A stretch of 64,000 bases of DNA from Perognathus longimembris pacificus. Its lineage: Eukaryota; Chordata; Mammalia; Rodentia; Heteromyidae. The stretch lies in NCBI RefSeq assembly GCF_023159225.1, contig NC_063166.1:74898575-74962574 (forward strand), in the 5' to 3' direction. The notes below the pieces were generated by a model. It had not been told where the DNA came from. It worked only from the letters and a program-made list of their open reading frames with translations, and did no database searches. The stretch's first letter is position 1, and each line of letters begins with the position of its first letter. The position numbers and the translations under genes are program-made. Positions 1-11,512 of this stretch are shown piece by piece.

Positions 1-286
1 AGACACTGGTTTATGCACTCACTTTTTACAAGAATATTAACATTTAATTACACAGAGTAAAGACTAAGTCTCCATATAGTCAATTAAACTCGATAATAGC
101 ACCAGCATTATGTAAATCTCCAAACTGGTAATTACTTAGATAAAATATTTACTGAGGTCTGAGCATTATCGTAAGTACCAGTGCTGTGGGAAGCCTCCTC
201 AAGAATCTTCAGCTTCAGCAGATCAGCCTGTATTGGCTGGCTAGGCTTACCTATCATAGCCCATTAAATGGATATTCAATGTAGCA

Positions 287-497
287 TGAAGGCTGGGTAT
301 GGTAGCACATTTCTATAATCCTAGCTACTTGGGAGGCAGAGACAAGTAGTAGTAGTTAGCAGTAGTTGTTAGTAGTAGCACTGGCAAAATGACAAGGCCT
401 TATCTGCAAAAGAAATTTAAGAAAGCAAAAGAACCAGGGGCATGACTCACGTGGTAGACCAAAGCCCTGGGTTCTATTTCTCATAAAACAAAAATGG
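287..497 (+). mobile_element. Degenerate composite SINE (B1-like head plus ID-like tail)
   Basis: The head reads 'ggctgggtatggtagcacat...cctagctacttgggagg', like a 7SL-derived B1/Alu start. After a TAG-rich microvariant stretch, an ID-like (tRNA-derived) part follows ('catgactcacgtggtaga', 'gccctgggttctat') with an A-rich end. It belongs to the same older dimeric family as the copies near 41124 (plus) and 62780 (minus). It is diverged and has no visible target-site duplication. Confidence 0.6.
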
Positions 498-499
498 TA

Positions 500-1800
500 G
501 ACAGACAGATACAAAGAAGCTTAAGTCATCTGGATGTTAGCATTTGGGTCAACCCCAAAGGAGTAGTCAGTTCGGTGTGGTTTTTCTTCCCAGGGGTAGG
601 GATGATAACTGTGGTGAGATGTGAGTTAAGCCAGCCAGCTTGTCCACTGTCTGTCAAATGTTGACACTGGTTTCCTGCAGAGGTAATTCTTACTCAGGCA
701 GAGGGAAACACAAATGAAAACTGGGCACTCCCCTAGTAATCAGGGAAGTAGCCTTTGATGACCCTTCCAGAAAGCAAAAAGTAGGGTAGTCATTATGCTT
801 CCTAAACAATAAAACAGAAGACCCATTACCCCAAAGCTGCCTCATCTCTGCCTCGCAGATGCTGGAGTGCTCGTGTCTGGGATACATAAATATGCTCCTC
901 ACTTTTGGAACAAGCACTTAGTCATTTCCAGCTCCATGCACATTTTTTTTTTCCTTTCCTTAATCTGCAAAGGCCCAAAGCAGAAGTTTAGCCTGTGCCA
1001 ACATGACTCCACCTCAGGCGAAAACTCTTTGAAACAGAAATGAACTTCTAACAAAGCTGCCGCTTCCTCAATCACAGAATGACTCGGGGCCTGACAGGAC
1101 AAGAGAGGCAGGTGGTCCTGAAGATTGAGGATCTGCCTGGAAGAAACTAGCCCAGCATAAAAGACTTGGCTCTCCTACCAGCTTCTGCATGACCTTGACC
1201 GATGACCTTGACCTCATATATTCTGGAGGAGGTAGGACTGGCTAGAAGCGCCTGGTCACCGCTATGACCATGAAAACCCTACAGGAGACAGTATCCTTTG
1301 GGATTGGGAAGAAGGGCTCACAACAAAAATCCTCCTAGCATCTGAGGGAAAAGAGAAATGGCAGGCCCTGTCTACTACACCCTTATTATAACAGTCTTCA
1401 GAATAAACCTGCTTGGAATGAACTAGCCTGACCATGCATGTCTTTCATACTGTCAACCCTCAAGTTCAAAAACACAGAGTGTCTCATAAGTAGAAAATTG
1501 TGTCTTTGGCCCCCTTGTGAAACCTAGCGTAAATACCCAGCTCTTTTCTTCCCTTACTATTTCCTTTCTACCATTACAAAGTCTAATTGGTGGGGAGGGA
1601 TAAGAACCCTCTGAGGCAAGGAGAAGAATGAATGTGGTAGAAGTAGAAAAACATCATTGTGAATAGTTAAAGAGGTATCTATCTACAAGGTAGGTACTAA
1701 GGAAACCTGAAGCATGCTCTGGAGAGCCCTACACATTCTCCAAAACATAGAGAGAGCCCTGGATCTCTCTTGCTGAATGAGGAGAACAACACATGCACAC
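500..1800. other. Unique sequence, no gene or repeat recognised
   Basis: Open frames here do not exceed about 75 codons and overlap on both strands. I see no splice-flanked exon, CpG cluster or repeat that I can name. A short 'gatgaccttgacc'-like direct duplication lies near 1190-1215. Confidence 0.6.
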
Positions 1801-1809
1801 TCACACATA

Positions 1810-1858
<49 letters not shown>

Positions 1859-1862
1859 ACAC
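1810..1862. repeat. (CA)n microsatellite
   Basis: Almost pure CA dinucleotide tract with one CATA interruption near the 3' end. It produces artefactual Thr-His or Cys-Val open frames on both strands. Confidence 0.97.
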
Positions 1863-1864
1863 CC

Positions 1865-4790
1865 CAGAGACTGAAGATAAGGGACAACAGAACCAGGTGA
1901 CAAAGTGTAGGTACCTAAAGGGTCTCAGGGAAAGTCGAATGGAAAAAGCAGAATCAAAACCAAGAAAGAAGGGCTCACCATGACTTGAATGGGCAAAAAG
2001 GAAGCAAAAGCAGCTGAAAAACCACAGACACTGAAGTTCCCACACCATTCTCATTGACTTAAGACACAATATCTGCCCATCCAAAACCCCACACAAGCAA
2101 CCCACTCTTAAAAGAATTGCATATGAGATGGGAGGAACAGACTGAATCCAGGACAGCCAGTAGTGTTTGAGAACTACAGAAAGATGGAGGATGTCTGAAT
2201 CAGTTAGGTACCCTCTGTTGACCTTCCCTCCACTGAACTGCCCTTGATTTGTGATTGTTTTCTCTCCAAATCAGCTCTCTCTGCCGTAGCCACCCTAACT
2301 GAAGAGGTAAGAGTATGGGCAGAGTAAAAAGAGTGATCAAGAGTAAGATGGTTCCTCGGATGAGATTCTACAGGGATGCATCAACCAAACAAGAGAAGTT
2401 AGCTTGCTCCCTGAGGAAAAGCAGCACAGCACACAGCAGGTGAGGAGGATCTTGAAGGCAAAATGACTTCTACCCAGGATTCAGCTCAAGACCATGTGAC
2501 TTGGAGCCACTTACCTACTCCCTTCCCAGTGTCAATTTCTCATCCTAAGACCCACATAATCCCCTCCCAGGAGAATTCTGTGACCAAATGGAGCTTCAGC
2601 ACATGTGAGATGGTGCCATCCTTAAAGGAAAAGAATGGAAACTCAGAACACAGGATATTTGTTTGAAATGAGAAAAGGAGTCACCACAAATAAGACATTT
2701 CTAATCACTGCAAGATAGTATGAATACTGAACAATCCAGCAAGATAGGTTTCTTATGAGTAGTCCAGGCAGTATTTTCCCTTCCTTTCCCAGATACACTC
2801 CTGGCATGAGCTTACTACCAATGACATGGCCGTATCATTTTTTTTATAGAGGCACTGAAATTGTCTCTTCTTGCAGGTTGACTTGTACTTGATTATTCTT
2901 ATTAACATTTGTAAAAGTCTCCTTCCAGCTCTCAAGTCATTATTTATAAAAAGTGTCATGTAAATGTTAGGATTATGTTAGGATTATGGTCTAATTGGTT
3001 TCTTTCAGATACATGCTAGAACATTCTAGATCATTCTAGGTGTTCTGTTGTATACTGTATGGCCAAAACTAACCTATGTGTTGATAACATGAAGAATGAT
3101 CTTAGAAGCCATTTCCACATCCTGGTGGCTAGTGACTAGTAACTGCGCACCGGGAAATGCGTGCCTGTGCATATGTGTACACACCATATGATCAATGAAC
3201 CCAAGCTAAAACCCAACCCCTGCTTGTCTAGCTCCCTAAAAACTCCCTGAGTTCCAAATCCCCTTCCCATTCCTTATTCCAGAAAAGTAGCACAATGAAG
3301 GCGAACACAGAGATGAGAATCACCACACAGAACCAGTCATTCCTAAAATGATCTGACTCTTGATCCTTTTATAACATAGATGAATATCTGAACACCCTCA
3401 ACCAGGGGGCTTTGAAAGGATAATGTGATAAAGAGATCCTAACGGTTCTGTTTCAGTAGCACCCCGAGAATAAGGTACTTAACACCCTTGCAGGAGGCAA
3501 GTAGAAGTGATGACACATGTCTGTCCCCACAAGTAGCCAAAAGGCTCCGTGTGCAGCCATACCACCTGTTGGACAGGGGCCTCCGCAACTTGTCCAGCAT
3601 TGATCAACCTCCCACTGCCCCTGTGGAGTTAGCTGCGTCTCTCACCTGTTTAACTTCACACCAGCTCTCAAGCAGGAGATGAGAGGGGCCTTGAATAGGG
3701 CAGCAAGGGGACCAGCCAGATGTGTAAAACTCACATTCAGTGTCTTTCATCCCAATATTTTGGATTTCTTTTTTTTTACCTTGGGGAGAAAAACATGTAA
3801 CGGCTGTGCTAGAAAACACGGCTATTGTCCACAGCTATGACAAAATACTATAATTTAGACATTTGCCCAGTTTTCTAGAAAGATGCTGTAGCCAATCATT
3901 TTTCCCCCTCTGGTTAATTTTCCCACTGTTCTCTTCTTCTTTTCTCCCCGGTAGCTCTTTCGGTGCCACAATTACACGTTTGAACCTTTTGAGTGGCTGC
4001 CTCAGGAAACTGGGTTGCCCTAGCTCCTTCCATCCAGCAGCTGATTTGGCTGAAGACTTTTACATATTTTTCACAAGAAGCTTCAGGCCACATCGTGGGA
4101 CACACACCAGCCCACAAGCCCTGGGGATCATCTAGACATCCTGATGCCCACTTGGGAATTTGAGACAGATGGGATCCTTTCATGAGAATGGTCCTGATCC
4201 CCTATGAGTTTTGAGGAGGTAATTTCTCACAGAAGATTGCCTTTGACCTAGAAGCTTTCTCGAAGAAGCCTGCAGACAGAGCCGTGCCTTTGCTTGATGA
4301 CCTCTGGGGAAGGAGGTCATAGCTAGGAAGTAGCATGGGGCACTGTGGTGGTTATATCACCTTTAATTTTCTTATCCTCATTTATGTAGTTATTTTGGGA
4401 ATGGTCACTTCTGTTTAAGATAGGGAAACCACGGTGTCTAGTTCTCACTGGAAACTTAGGCAAAACCATGTTATATGTGTGTGGGCTAAAAGGAAATTCA
4501 TTTCCAGGATTCTCAGGGGTCTGAAGTATTCCAGGATCAACTACAACAATCAGAAGAGCTGCACGCATGGGCTGCATATTACCTTGAGCTCCAGGGAGCC
4601 ATTTTATTCAATGGTACCCACAGGAGGATCATGAAGCGACCGCCACACAAAATAAAAGGAAGGAGAATGGAGGTTGAGGTGATTACTGAAAATCTTCCTT
4701 CAAATGGCTCACAGGAGAAAAATCCCTAAATCATGGTGCCCCTATCCAAAACGGGATACATTCATCTCATCGAGTCTGTGAGTCTACTCT
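1865..4790. other. Long unique stretch, no gene recognised
   Basis: This 2.9 kb holds only short, mutually overlapping open frames (at most 90 codons, around 3863-4183 on both strands) with no recognisable protein motif. No SINE, LTR or LINE piece was confidently recognised. It is probably intergenic or intronic. Confidence 0.55.
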
Positions 4791-4795
4791 TATTG

Positions 4796-4865
4796 AATTC
4801 TCTCCTCTCTCTCTCCCTTCCTCTTGCCTCCTTCCATATCTCCCCTCTCCTTCTCTCCTTTCCAC
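4796..4865. repeat. Pyrimidine-rich low-complexity tract
   Basis: Mostly C and T with irregular CTCT blocks. It may be an old decayed CT microsatellite. Confidence 0.8.
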
Positions 4866-4930
4866 TCACCATGTCAATGTCATAGAGAAATTAAAGGACA
4901 CACTAAACATCCAGAATCTAAAAAAAAAAA

Positions 4931-4972
4931 AGAGTAGTTAGGATTACAGGCATGAGCCCCTGGGGCCGAGCT
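4931..4972 (-). mobile_element. SINE 5'-head fragment (type A)
   Basis: 'gagtagttaggattacagg' followed by 'catgagcc' is the reverse complement of the type A/B1-like head. Only about 40 bp are present, directly after an A11 run. Confidence 0.65.
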
Positions 4973-4984
4973 CATCTTTATTTT

Positions 4985-5635
4985 TAAATAATTGTCCACT
5001 TAATTGGCAGACTGTGGAGGTTCATGGTCTCAGCTTTATCTGAATATTGGCTGAAGTTGAATGGTTTTTGTAAGCTCAACTGGCCATTGACATTTTTTCA
5101 TTTGTAAATGACCTATCTATGTTCTCTGCTCCCTTTCTGATTGGGCTGTTTATTGGTAAAGTGTTATTATAGGGTAAAGACATTAGTCTATTTTATGTAT
5201 TTTCAGCTAGGGATTTTCCTCTGGTTTCTTTTAGCTTCTTAATTATTTTTGACACAAGCACATTGTTCAGAATAAAGTAAAATCTATAAATCATTTTCCA
5301 CTCTGGTAGAACTGCCTACAATGAATATTTGATACTTAGGTGTTAGATACTGCAGAAGAAATTAATATTCACCCATATCGTCTTGTGGTTTTCTTGTTAC
5401 ATTCTGAATACATTTAAATTTTTCATTCATCTAGGAATAAAAGTTTAATGTATGATAGGGTATATGAATCTAACTCTATTTTGCTCTTGAAAACATTTCT
5501 TATTGTTCTAGAAATATTGAAAAACCTGCCAACTCTCTGGTAGCTAACCTACAAAATGTATATACAGGAGTTTCTTTCAGAGCCTTCTGTTTAGCTGATC
5601 TATGTGTCCATATCAATAGCAGGTTATAATTATTA
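4985..5635 (-). mobile_element. Ancient L1 3'-region fragment (antisense)
   Basis: Antisense L1-type phrases appear in the expected order: 'ctgattgggctgtttattg', later 'aatctaactctattttgctc', 'attgaaaaacctgcc' and 'ctgatctatgtgtccat'. These match the degenerate mammalian L1 region usually seen in reverse. No frame is preserved. The 5' limit is uncertain. Confidence 0.65.
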
Positions 5636-5679
5636 TGGATTTGAACATGACAAAAATGAGTGATAAAATTAGCAATAGA

Positions 5680-5888
5680 TCAGGAAGTAAACTGTCTCAG
5701 TTTAAATCCCCAGCCTGTGACTAGCTGATTACTAAGTCTCTGTGCCCTCATTTCTTCATCCATGAAAGAAAAAGAATAATTACATCTTGCCCATAAAAGC
5801 ATTGTAAAAATTAAAATAAGTTCACAGATCTGAAGTGCTTAGAAGAGTGCTTGGTAAACAGTGAGCAATGGATAAATGTTAGGTGCCA
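5680..5888 (+). mobile_element. MIR SINE
   Basis: It follows the MIR consensus through most of its length: 'gtctctgtgccctcatttct', 'tcatccatgaaa', 'gaagtgcttagaagagtgct', 'ggtaaacagtgagcaat' and 'aaatgttaggtgcc'. This ancient tRNA-derived SINE is shared by mammals. It lies between an L1 piece and an MLT1. Confidence 0.85.
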
Positions 5889-5889
5889 T

Positions 5890-6175
5890 GTTTGTTTCCC
5901 TTTGTGATAACAAAGGCTGGGTGGCTTAACCAATGGGGATGTATTATCCCTCAATTCTAGGGACTAGAAGTCAGAAAATCAATGTGTTGGCAGATTGATT
6001 CCGTCTGAGGGCCATGAGGGAGGATATGTTCCAGCTTCTAGTGATACTGTAGTCTTGGCATTCCTTAGCTTACAGATGTATGGCTATAGTCCCTATTTTC
6101 ATCTTCACATGGCATTTCCTCTGTGTTTGTGTACAAAGTCTTCGCCCCTTTTTATGAGAAAGGCAATGGAGGAAA
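5890..6175 (-). mobile_element. MLT1-type MaLR LTR fragment
   Basis: This is a reverse-complement MLT1: 'gtgataacaaaggctggg', 'tggcttaac', 'ctagaagtcagaaaatcaa', 'tgtgttggcagattgattcc', 'tctgagggcc' and 'cttcacatggcatttcc'. It is a solo, decayed endogenous retrovirus-like LTR, and no internal sequence is seen. Confidence 0.8.
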
Positions 6176-6280
6176 GTGAGTCATTAGGGTATTAGAATGA
6201 AGCACAGAAAGCAAACTCAACAGACCAGATCAACTTTTAATGAAAGTTGACTCTTGTCTCCAATAAACTACTCAGAAAAT

Positions 6281-6375
6281 TCCAGAAGTGGTGCTATGAC
6301 TCAAGAGCCTTGAGCAAAAGAAGCTCGGGGACAGAGCCCAGGCCCTGAGTTCAAGCTCCAGGACTGATTCCTGCC
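6281..6375 (+). mobile_element. Type A/B SINE 3' half
   Basis: 'ccagaagtggtgctatgact', 'gccttgagcaaaa' and 'aggccctgagttcaagctcc' define the ID-like 3' half, followed by a C-rich then A-rich tail. The 5' half is missing. Confidence 0.8.
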
Positions 6376-6396
6376 CCACCCCCACCCCCCAAAAAA

Positions 6397-6502
6397 AGAC
6401 TCACTCAGACTTTCCTGCCCAGGCTGGCTTCAAACTGAGATCCTTAAATCTCAGCCTCTTGAATAGTTAGGATTACTGGTATGAGCTGCCAACACCAGTT
6501 TT
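6397..6502 (-). mobile_element. Type A SINE 5' half
   Basis: 'actttcctgcccaggctggc' and 'tctcagcctcttgaatag' followed by 'ggattactggtatgagc' are the reverse complement of the type A head. It lies about 20 bp from an opposite-strand SINE 3' half, giving an inverted pair of non-homologous halves. Confidence 0.8.
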
Positions 6503-7315
6503 CATACACCTTTTAATACTGATTTAAAAGCTAATGTTTCTGTTTAACATGGCATATGATACAATCAGCTTTAGACTTTTAAAGTTGTGTGCTTAATATA
6601 ACATGATAAGAATTCACCTCACAATTTCTAGTAGACAAAACCAGTGGGAATGTTAGGCTGCTTGAACACTTTTAAACTAGACTGGGTGTTGTATTTGATT
6701 CAAATAGCCTCTTTGGAGTGATTGAACTATCCCATGGCAGTTCTACTCTGCTTTTGTCCATGTGACATACATTAATTAATTTCTTCATGTTGACTGCTCC
6801 CTATAATTTCTAAGGCAAATCGCAGGATAGAGTGATGTATGCTTTCTTTAGCCATATCACCAGAGTAGATTTGCGGTTCTTACTGTTTCGTTTTGCTCTT
6901 GATGGTGACATCCATCTTCATTTGCGTGGTTGTCCAGTAAAATCCCCTGGCAGATTTTACAGGCAGGTTGCCTCTGCTTCCTTGGAAAAGGGATTTGCGG
7001 ACCGACTCCAGGAGGCCTCCTCTGCCCTATGTCTCCCAGAAGCTGTTTCAAGGATGAGGTAGCAGGGTAACACCAGTACCAGTTCACAGACCGTCATCTA
7101 AACTGTATTGTTTTTATATGGATTCTTCTATTTCTTGGTTGTGTTCATTCATTTCAAGGAAGACTGGCGACCTGCCACCTAGGCTATAATGCCTTTCTTC
7201 TTTCCTAGAAGTCAGACCCATCGCACAGAATGTCTGAATGACCCATCAAGGAAAAGCCAGTCAATTCCACGCTCCTTGAATGCTTAGAACCCACTTCAGA
7301 AAACAACCTCTGTGC
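6503..7315. other. Unique sequence
   Basis: Two overlapping opposite-strand open frames of 76 codons (6832-7087) have no recognisable motif. No named repeat was seen. Confidence 0.5.
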
Positions 7316-7317
7316 CT

Positions 7318-7462
7318 CCATTCAATGGAATAGTGTTTGGGAATAGAAAGGAACAAATTACATGCAATAACAGAGACAAATACTGAGTGTTTTATGTTAA
7401 CAGAAAGAAGCTGGATTTTAAGAGATTACAACACCTTCCCCATTTATTTGACACTCTGAAAA
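7318..7462 (+). mobile_element. Old L1/HAL1-like 3' fragment
   Basis: 'caatggaatagtgtttggga', 'acaaattacatgcaataaca' and 'aacagaaagaagctgg' match the common mammalian L1 3' motif (a lone ORF2-end segment) in sense orientation. It is strongly diverged. Confidence 0.5.
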
Positions 7463-7477
7463 ATGTCAAAATGATCA

Positions 7478-7692
7478 GGAAAACCAGGCATCTATGATCT
7501 ATTATCCTAGCTTCTCAGGAGGCTGAGATCTGAGAACCTCACTTTGAAGCCTGCCCAGGGCAGACAAATCCAAAAGACTCTTAGCTCCAATTATCCAACA
7601 AAAAATGAGAAGTAGAAGTGTGACAGAGTGCCAGCTATGAGCGAAAAAGAAATGAATGTGAGGTGAGGCCCTGAGTTCAAGCCCTAGTACAC
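7478..7692 (+). mobile_element. Type A SINE
   Basis: Near full length. Head: 'tatcctagcttctcaggagg' then 'ctgagatctgag'. Middle: 'gactcttagctccaattatc'. 3' half: 'agtgtgacagagtgccagc'. End: 'aggccctgagttcaagccct'. The tail runs directly into a CA/GA microsatellite. Confidence 0.85.
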
Positions 7693-7701
7693 ACACACAT
7701 A

Positions 7702-7742
<41 letters not shown>
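7693..7742. repeat. (CA)n(GA)n microsatellite on SINE tail
   Basis: A short CA block changes to a GA tract of about 19 units. It sits exactly at the 3' end of the preceding type A SINE. Confidence 0.95.
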
Positions 7743-7745
<3 letters not shown>

Positions 7746-7950
7746 TAGGAAACACAAACAAAGCCATAGTTAACAAAAGGTGAAAGTAAGGAATCATTTT
7801 TCTCAAGAAAGGAACTATAGTTGCTAATAGGAAAAACACATATATGATTAAGATATAAAGGCTAAATAGGTAGATGTGAGGGAAACAAAATTGACCATAT
7901 AGTACTAATTAGTAGAGATCGTGTTATTATTCCTTGGTATATATTTAAAG

Positions 7951-7971
7951 TCTCTCTCTCTCTCTCTCTGT

Positions 7972-8021
<50 letters not shown>
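7951..8021. repeat. (TC)n(TG)n compound microsatellite
   Basis: About ten TC units are followed by about 25 TG units with one TATG interruption. Confidence 0.97.
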
Positions 8022-8026
<5 letters not shown>

Positions 8027-9570
8027 CAAGCACACTGGACGTTTGTGAGTTGTGGAAATAATGATTCTAGGACATCCTTCAATAATCTGATCTCTTAGCC
8101 TGCCCTAAATGGCCTATTTCATGAATGTGAGATCCAGTGTCTTAATAAACCAAGAGATAAAGAGAAAAAAGAGAGAGATACAATTAAGAAAGCAGAGGCC
8201 GCCCAAACTTTGGTTATCCAAGTAAAATGGCTGTGCTAATGTCTTTGTTAATGTCTCATGGTCAGAGTAAAGAGCAAATGGTTCCCAGGATGACTGCCTT
8301 TGCTGTTTTAGGGCCTCACTGGGAGCCAACTGCTCTGCACAATGTGCTTGGAAATCAGAGCTTCCATTAAAAAGACTGTGTTTATAGCTGAGCTCAGAGG
8401 CCCTCCGGCAAGATGACTGCGTGGTCTCCCACAAAGAGTTCTCAGGCCTGGCCAGGCTATAAGTAAGGCCTGGGGGAGCCGCTGCCATGACAGTAAGAGG
8501 GCTTAGCATGAAGGTCTTCTGCAAGCTGCTTTCTGATAGGCATAAGTTCCTGCTGTGCCCCAGGCTGGGGCCAGGATGCCCAGCCAGACAACACAGGTGC
8601 ATTGCAGAGTAGACCAGACCCATCCCCACACTCAGGATAGTAGAGCTAGCTACTTAAAGATGCTCTTCTCAGTGTGTCTGCAGTCTTAACTGCTGGGGAC
8701 AGACGAATCACTGCTGGTTTTGAAAGGTCATTTACCCAAGGAAGAGCTCCCATAAATGGAAATAGTTAACTAATGAAATCTTACTGCTTCCTGTCCTCCC
8801 AGCAGTTCAGATTTCAAGGGAACAAACTGGGACATGGGTCTTGAGATGGCTGCTCTGGGGGCCACACCAGAGATGCCAAAGGCTGAGACCGGGTAACCAA
8901 GCCCCTAACAAGCTTATCCAAAACAAGGGTTTCATGTGATTCTGATCCAGCACGTTGTAGATTATAATCCATGAAACATGTTGCCAAGATGCCAACTGCC
9001 ATCCTGGGCTAAGTGTTTTGCAAATATGAACTCATCAAGTCTCCCCTACCATTAAAAAAAAGGCATTTGAATTAAAATCACAGAGACTTAATCCTAAAAC
9101 AGATAAGCTGCTCGTCCTGCGCAGAACACTTTCACCATCCACCCCTCAGCATACTCATTTTCATTGTATTTATTCCATTAATCTAGTTTGGTTAGATCTG
9201 AAACTGCATGAGAGATTAACGCAACCATGCACAGTTTCTCATGAGTATTTGGGGGGATTTTTCTCCCCAAGGGTAATTTTGACAAGATTCCCACCCAAAC
9301 AGTTGATCCTCAGATGCCAGCTAGGATTGCAGGCCACTATGTCCGAGCTTATGGCCAGCAGGAGGACAGGAGCCAGTGGGACACTTGGCTTTGGGCAGAG
9401 TCCTCTGTGATGATGAACAACATGTTCAAAGAAGTTCTTATCCGTCACTGTCACTGGCAATTCAAGGATGAATAAAGTGAGCATCAGAGACAGTGAACAA
9501 AATAATAAAATAAACTAGTATCATACTACTCAGCACAAAACAGTAGTGAATCCAGGATGACTGTCAAGCC
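8022..9570. other. Unique stretch with a 171-codon minus-strand open frame
   Basis: The open frame on the minus strand at 8114-8629 has no recognisable domain, repeated motif or homologue that I can name. Composition near it is slightly GC-richer. It may be chance; without splice or homology support I do not call it a gene. The remainder (8640-9570) has nothing recognisable. Confidence 0.5.
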
Positions 9571-9574
9571 TTAA

Positions 9575-9765
9575 AAAAGAGCTCACTAAATGACAAAGTC
9601 AAACACAAAAGACCACATATCCTGTGATTCCTTTTCTCTTTAATTGTAGAACAGGCAAAGCTATAGCACATGGGAAGGCAGAGAGGTAGCAGCCTAGGGA
9701 AGAAGTTTGTGGGGAAAAGAGATAGTTGGGGAATGATAGGAAACAAAGGAAGGAAAGAGAAGTAG
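9575..9765 (+). mobile_element. Old L1 3' fragment
   Basis: 'acacaaaagaccacatatcc' then 'tgtgattcc', and 'tagaacaggcaaagctatag' followed by 'aggcagagaggtagcagcc', match the mammalian L1 3' segment also seen near 7318 and 17615. Sense orientation, decayed. Confidence 0.65.
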
Positions 9766-10002
9766 GGGACTTCTAGGGTGAGGAGCTGATTTTACTTTTT
9801 AAAATTTTAAATTAATAAGTCTAGAGCTAATACCCAATGGTTAAGTGATTTTAGCACATTATTTTCTGGATATATATTACAAAAAAGGTGCATTATGATG
9901 TTTCCATATATTCATATAATATACTTTGATCACATCCATCCCCCTCTATTACTCTTTCTTATTTTATCCATTTTTGTTGTTGTTGATGCTGCTGTTTTCT
10001 TT

Positions 10003-10205
10003 CCTTTTGTGTCAGTACCTAGGCTTGAACTCAGGGCCTAGGTGCTATCATTAGCTCAAGGCTGGTGCTCTACCACTTGAGCTACAACTCTATTTCTGGC
10101 AACTTTATTTTTGATGGCTACCTGGAGGTAAGAGTCTCATGGAGTTTCCTGACCAGGATGACTTCAAAACTGGATCTCAGATCTCAGCCTCCACTTAGGC
10201 TCATC
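10003..10205 (-). mobile_element. Type A SINE
   Basis: Reverse-complement copy: 'cttgaactcagggcctaggt', 'caaggctggtgctctaccac', 'ggaggtaagagtctcatgga' and 'tctcagatctcagcctcc'. Near full length. The head end is truncated. Confidence 0.85.
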
Positions 10206-10256
10206 TCAGCTGTCTCTCTCCTTCTATCCTCCCTCCTCCTACCGGATCCCAGCTTG

Positions 10257-10269
10257 CCCCCCCCCCCCC
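10257..10269. repeat. Homopolymer C13
   Basis: Uninterrupted run of 13 C, a possible partner in G-quadruplex or i-motif structures and an assembly-length hotspot. Confidence 0.9.
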
Positions 10270-10346
10270 ACCAGCCAGCTGTGGTGATGGTCACATGATG
10301 GTGCCGAGGACCCAAATTCTATAGACACAATACTTTCCAAGATGGG

Positions 10347-10350
<4 letters not shown>

Positions 10351-10393
<43 letters not shown>
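10351..10393. repeat. (CA)n microsatellite
   Basis: Pure CA tract, one of two within 240 bp. Confidence 0.97.
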
Positions 10394-10395
<2 letters not shown>

Positions 10396-10504
10396 GAGAT
10401 TAGAGAAATTTATTCCAAATGAAAGACTATTGTGTAACTTGGGCCAGAAGAAAGCACAAAACAGAATCACATTCTTCCCTTCAAATTTCCCCTTCCCCAT
10501 TTGT

Positions 10505-10535
10505 GAAAGGAAAGAAAGGAAGGAAAACACACACA

Positions 10536-10585
<50 letters not shown>
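10505..10585. repeat. (GAAA/GGAA)n then (CA)n microsatellite
   Basis: A short purine tract leads into a CA tract with one CAAA interruption. Confidence 0.95.
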
Positions 10586-10586
<1 letters not shown>

Positions 10587-10866
10587 CTGCAACCAGCACT
10601 GGCATATTTTTTCCTTTCAGATCTGGGCTCTAATCAGTATAGAAAACTGGGTAACAAATAAGACCAAGAAGGTTTAATTTAAACTGAGCAATCATTAAAC
10701 TGGATTTAAGAATGCCTGTGTTTGCAAAACAACAAAATATTTACAGACATTTTCTTCACTCCCTCCCCCCACACCTTCATTAGTTTCAGACTCCACAGGA
10801 AATATGGAGGCTAGAAAGAGAGCCTAATGAGATCACATGGATTTTAAGCACTGAGGTTACCGTGAC

Positions 10867-11150
10867 AAGAGGCAACACAGAACAATGATGCTCTCTCTAT
10901 GAAGGGCCAAGTCAGGAAAGAAAGAGGCCCAAATGAGCAGCACGGAAATTCCCAGGGGTTAAAAAATTAGCAGCATAGAAGGGAAAGTATGGGATAGGAA
11001 ATTAAATATGGTCTCTGTGATAGTATAGTCAGGTAGAATTAGCATATATATGTATAAATACACCATATATACATACACACATGTACATATATGAATATAT
11101 TGCAGTGCAATACTGAGGTTTGAACTCAGAACCTGAGTGCTGTCCTTTGT
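10867..11150 (+). repeat. Left arm of a large inverted duplication
   Basis: Read base by base, this arm is about 90 percent identical to the reverse complement of 11381-11699. Shared blocks include 'atgaagggccaagtca', 'aagaggcccaaatgagca', 'gatagtatagtcaggtag' against 'gacagtatagtcaggtag', and 'gaatatattgcagtgca'. Outer limits are sharp: upstream of 10867 and downstream of 11699 the flanks do not match. Most of the arm is otherwise unique sequence. Its inner end (about 11098-11150) is antisense type A SINE sequence. Confidence 0.9.
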
Positions 11151-11211
11151 TTTCTCTGATATTATACACCTGAAATTTTTTTTTGTTTTTGAAAGAAATT
11201 AAAGTAATAAC

Positions 11212-11433
11212 ACCAGACTTGAAAGCCAGTGGCTCACGCCTGGCATCCTAGCTACTCGAAAGGTTGAGATCTGAGGACTGAGGTTCAATGCTAGCCTGTG
11301 CAGGAAAGTCTGTGAGAAGTCTCTTAACTCTAATTAAGTAGCAAAAAGCAAACCAGCTTTGAGAAGAACAAAAAAAGCAAGCCAAAGAACAGCACTCAGG
11401 CTCTGAGTTCAAACCTCAGTACTGCACTGCAAT
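11212..11433 (+). mobile_element. Type A SINE inside the inverted duplication
   Basis: Head 'cagtggctcacgcctggcat' then 'cctagctactc', middle 'cttaactctaattaagtag', end 'ctctgagttcaaacctcagt'. The 5' and middle parts lie in the spacer. The last ~50 bp belong to the right arm and are mirrored in the left arm, so the insertion probably predates the duplication. Confidence 0.8.
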
Positions 11434-11470
11434 ATATTCTTATATTTACATGTGTGTGTATGTGTCTCTC

Positions 11471-11512
<42 letters not shown>

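Noticed and set aside
1683..2105. 140-codon minus-strand open frame
   Set aside because: Its middle is a translated CA/TG microsatellite (Cys-Val repeats). There is no domain on either side.
8114..8629. 171-codon minus-strand open frame
   Set aside because: Longest frame in its area, but no recognisable motif, no paralogous copy and no exon-like edges. Chance in a low-stop region is sufficient.
10291..10661. Open frames on both strands rich in Cys-Val or Thr-His
   Set aside because: They are translations of two (CA)n tracts.
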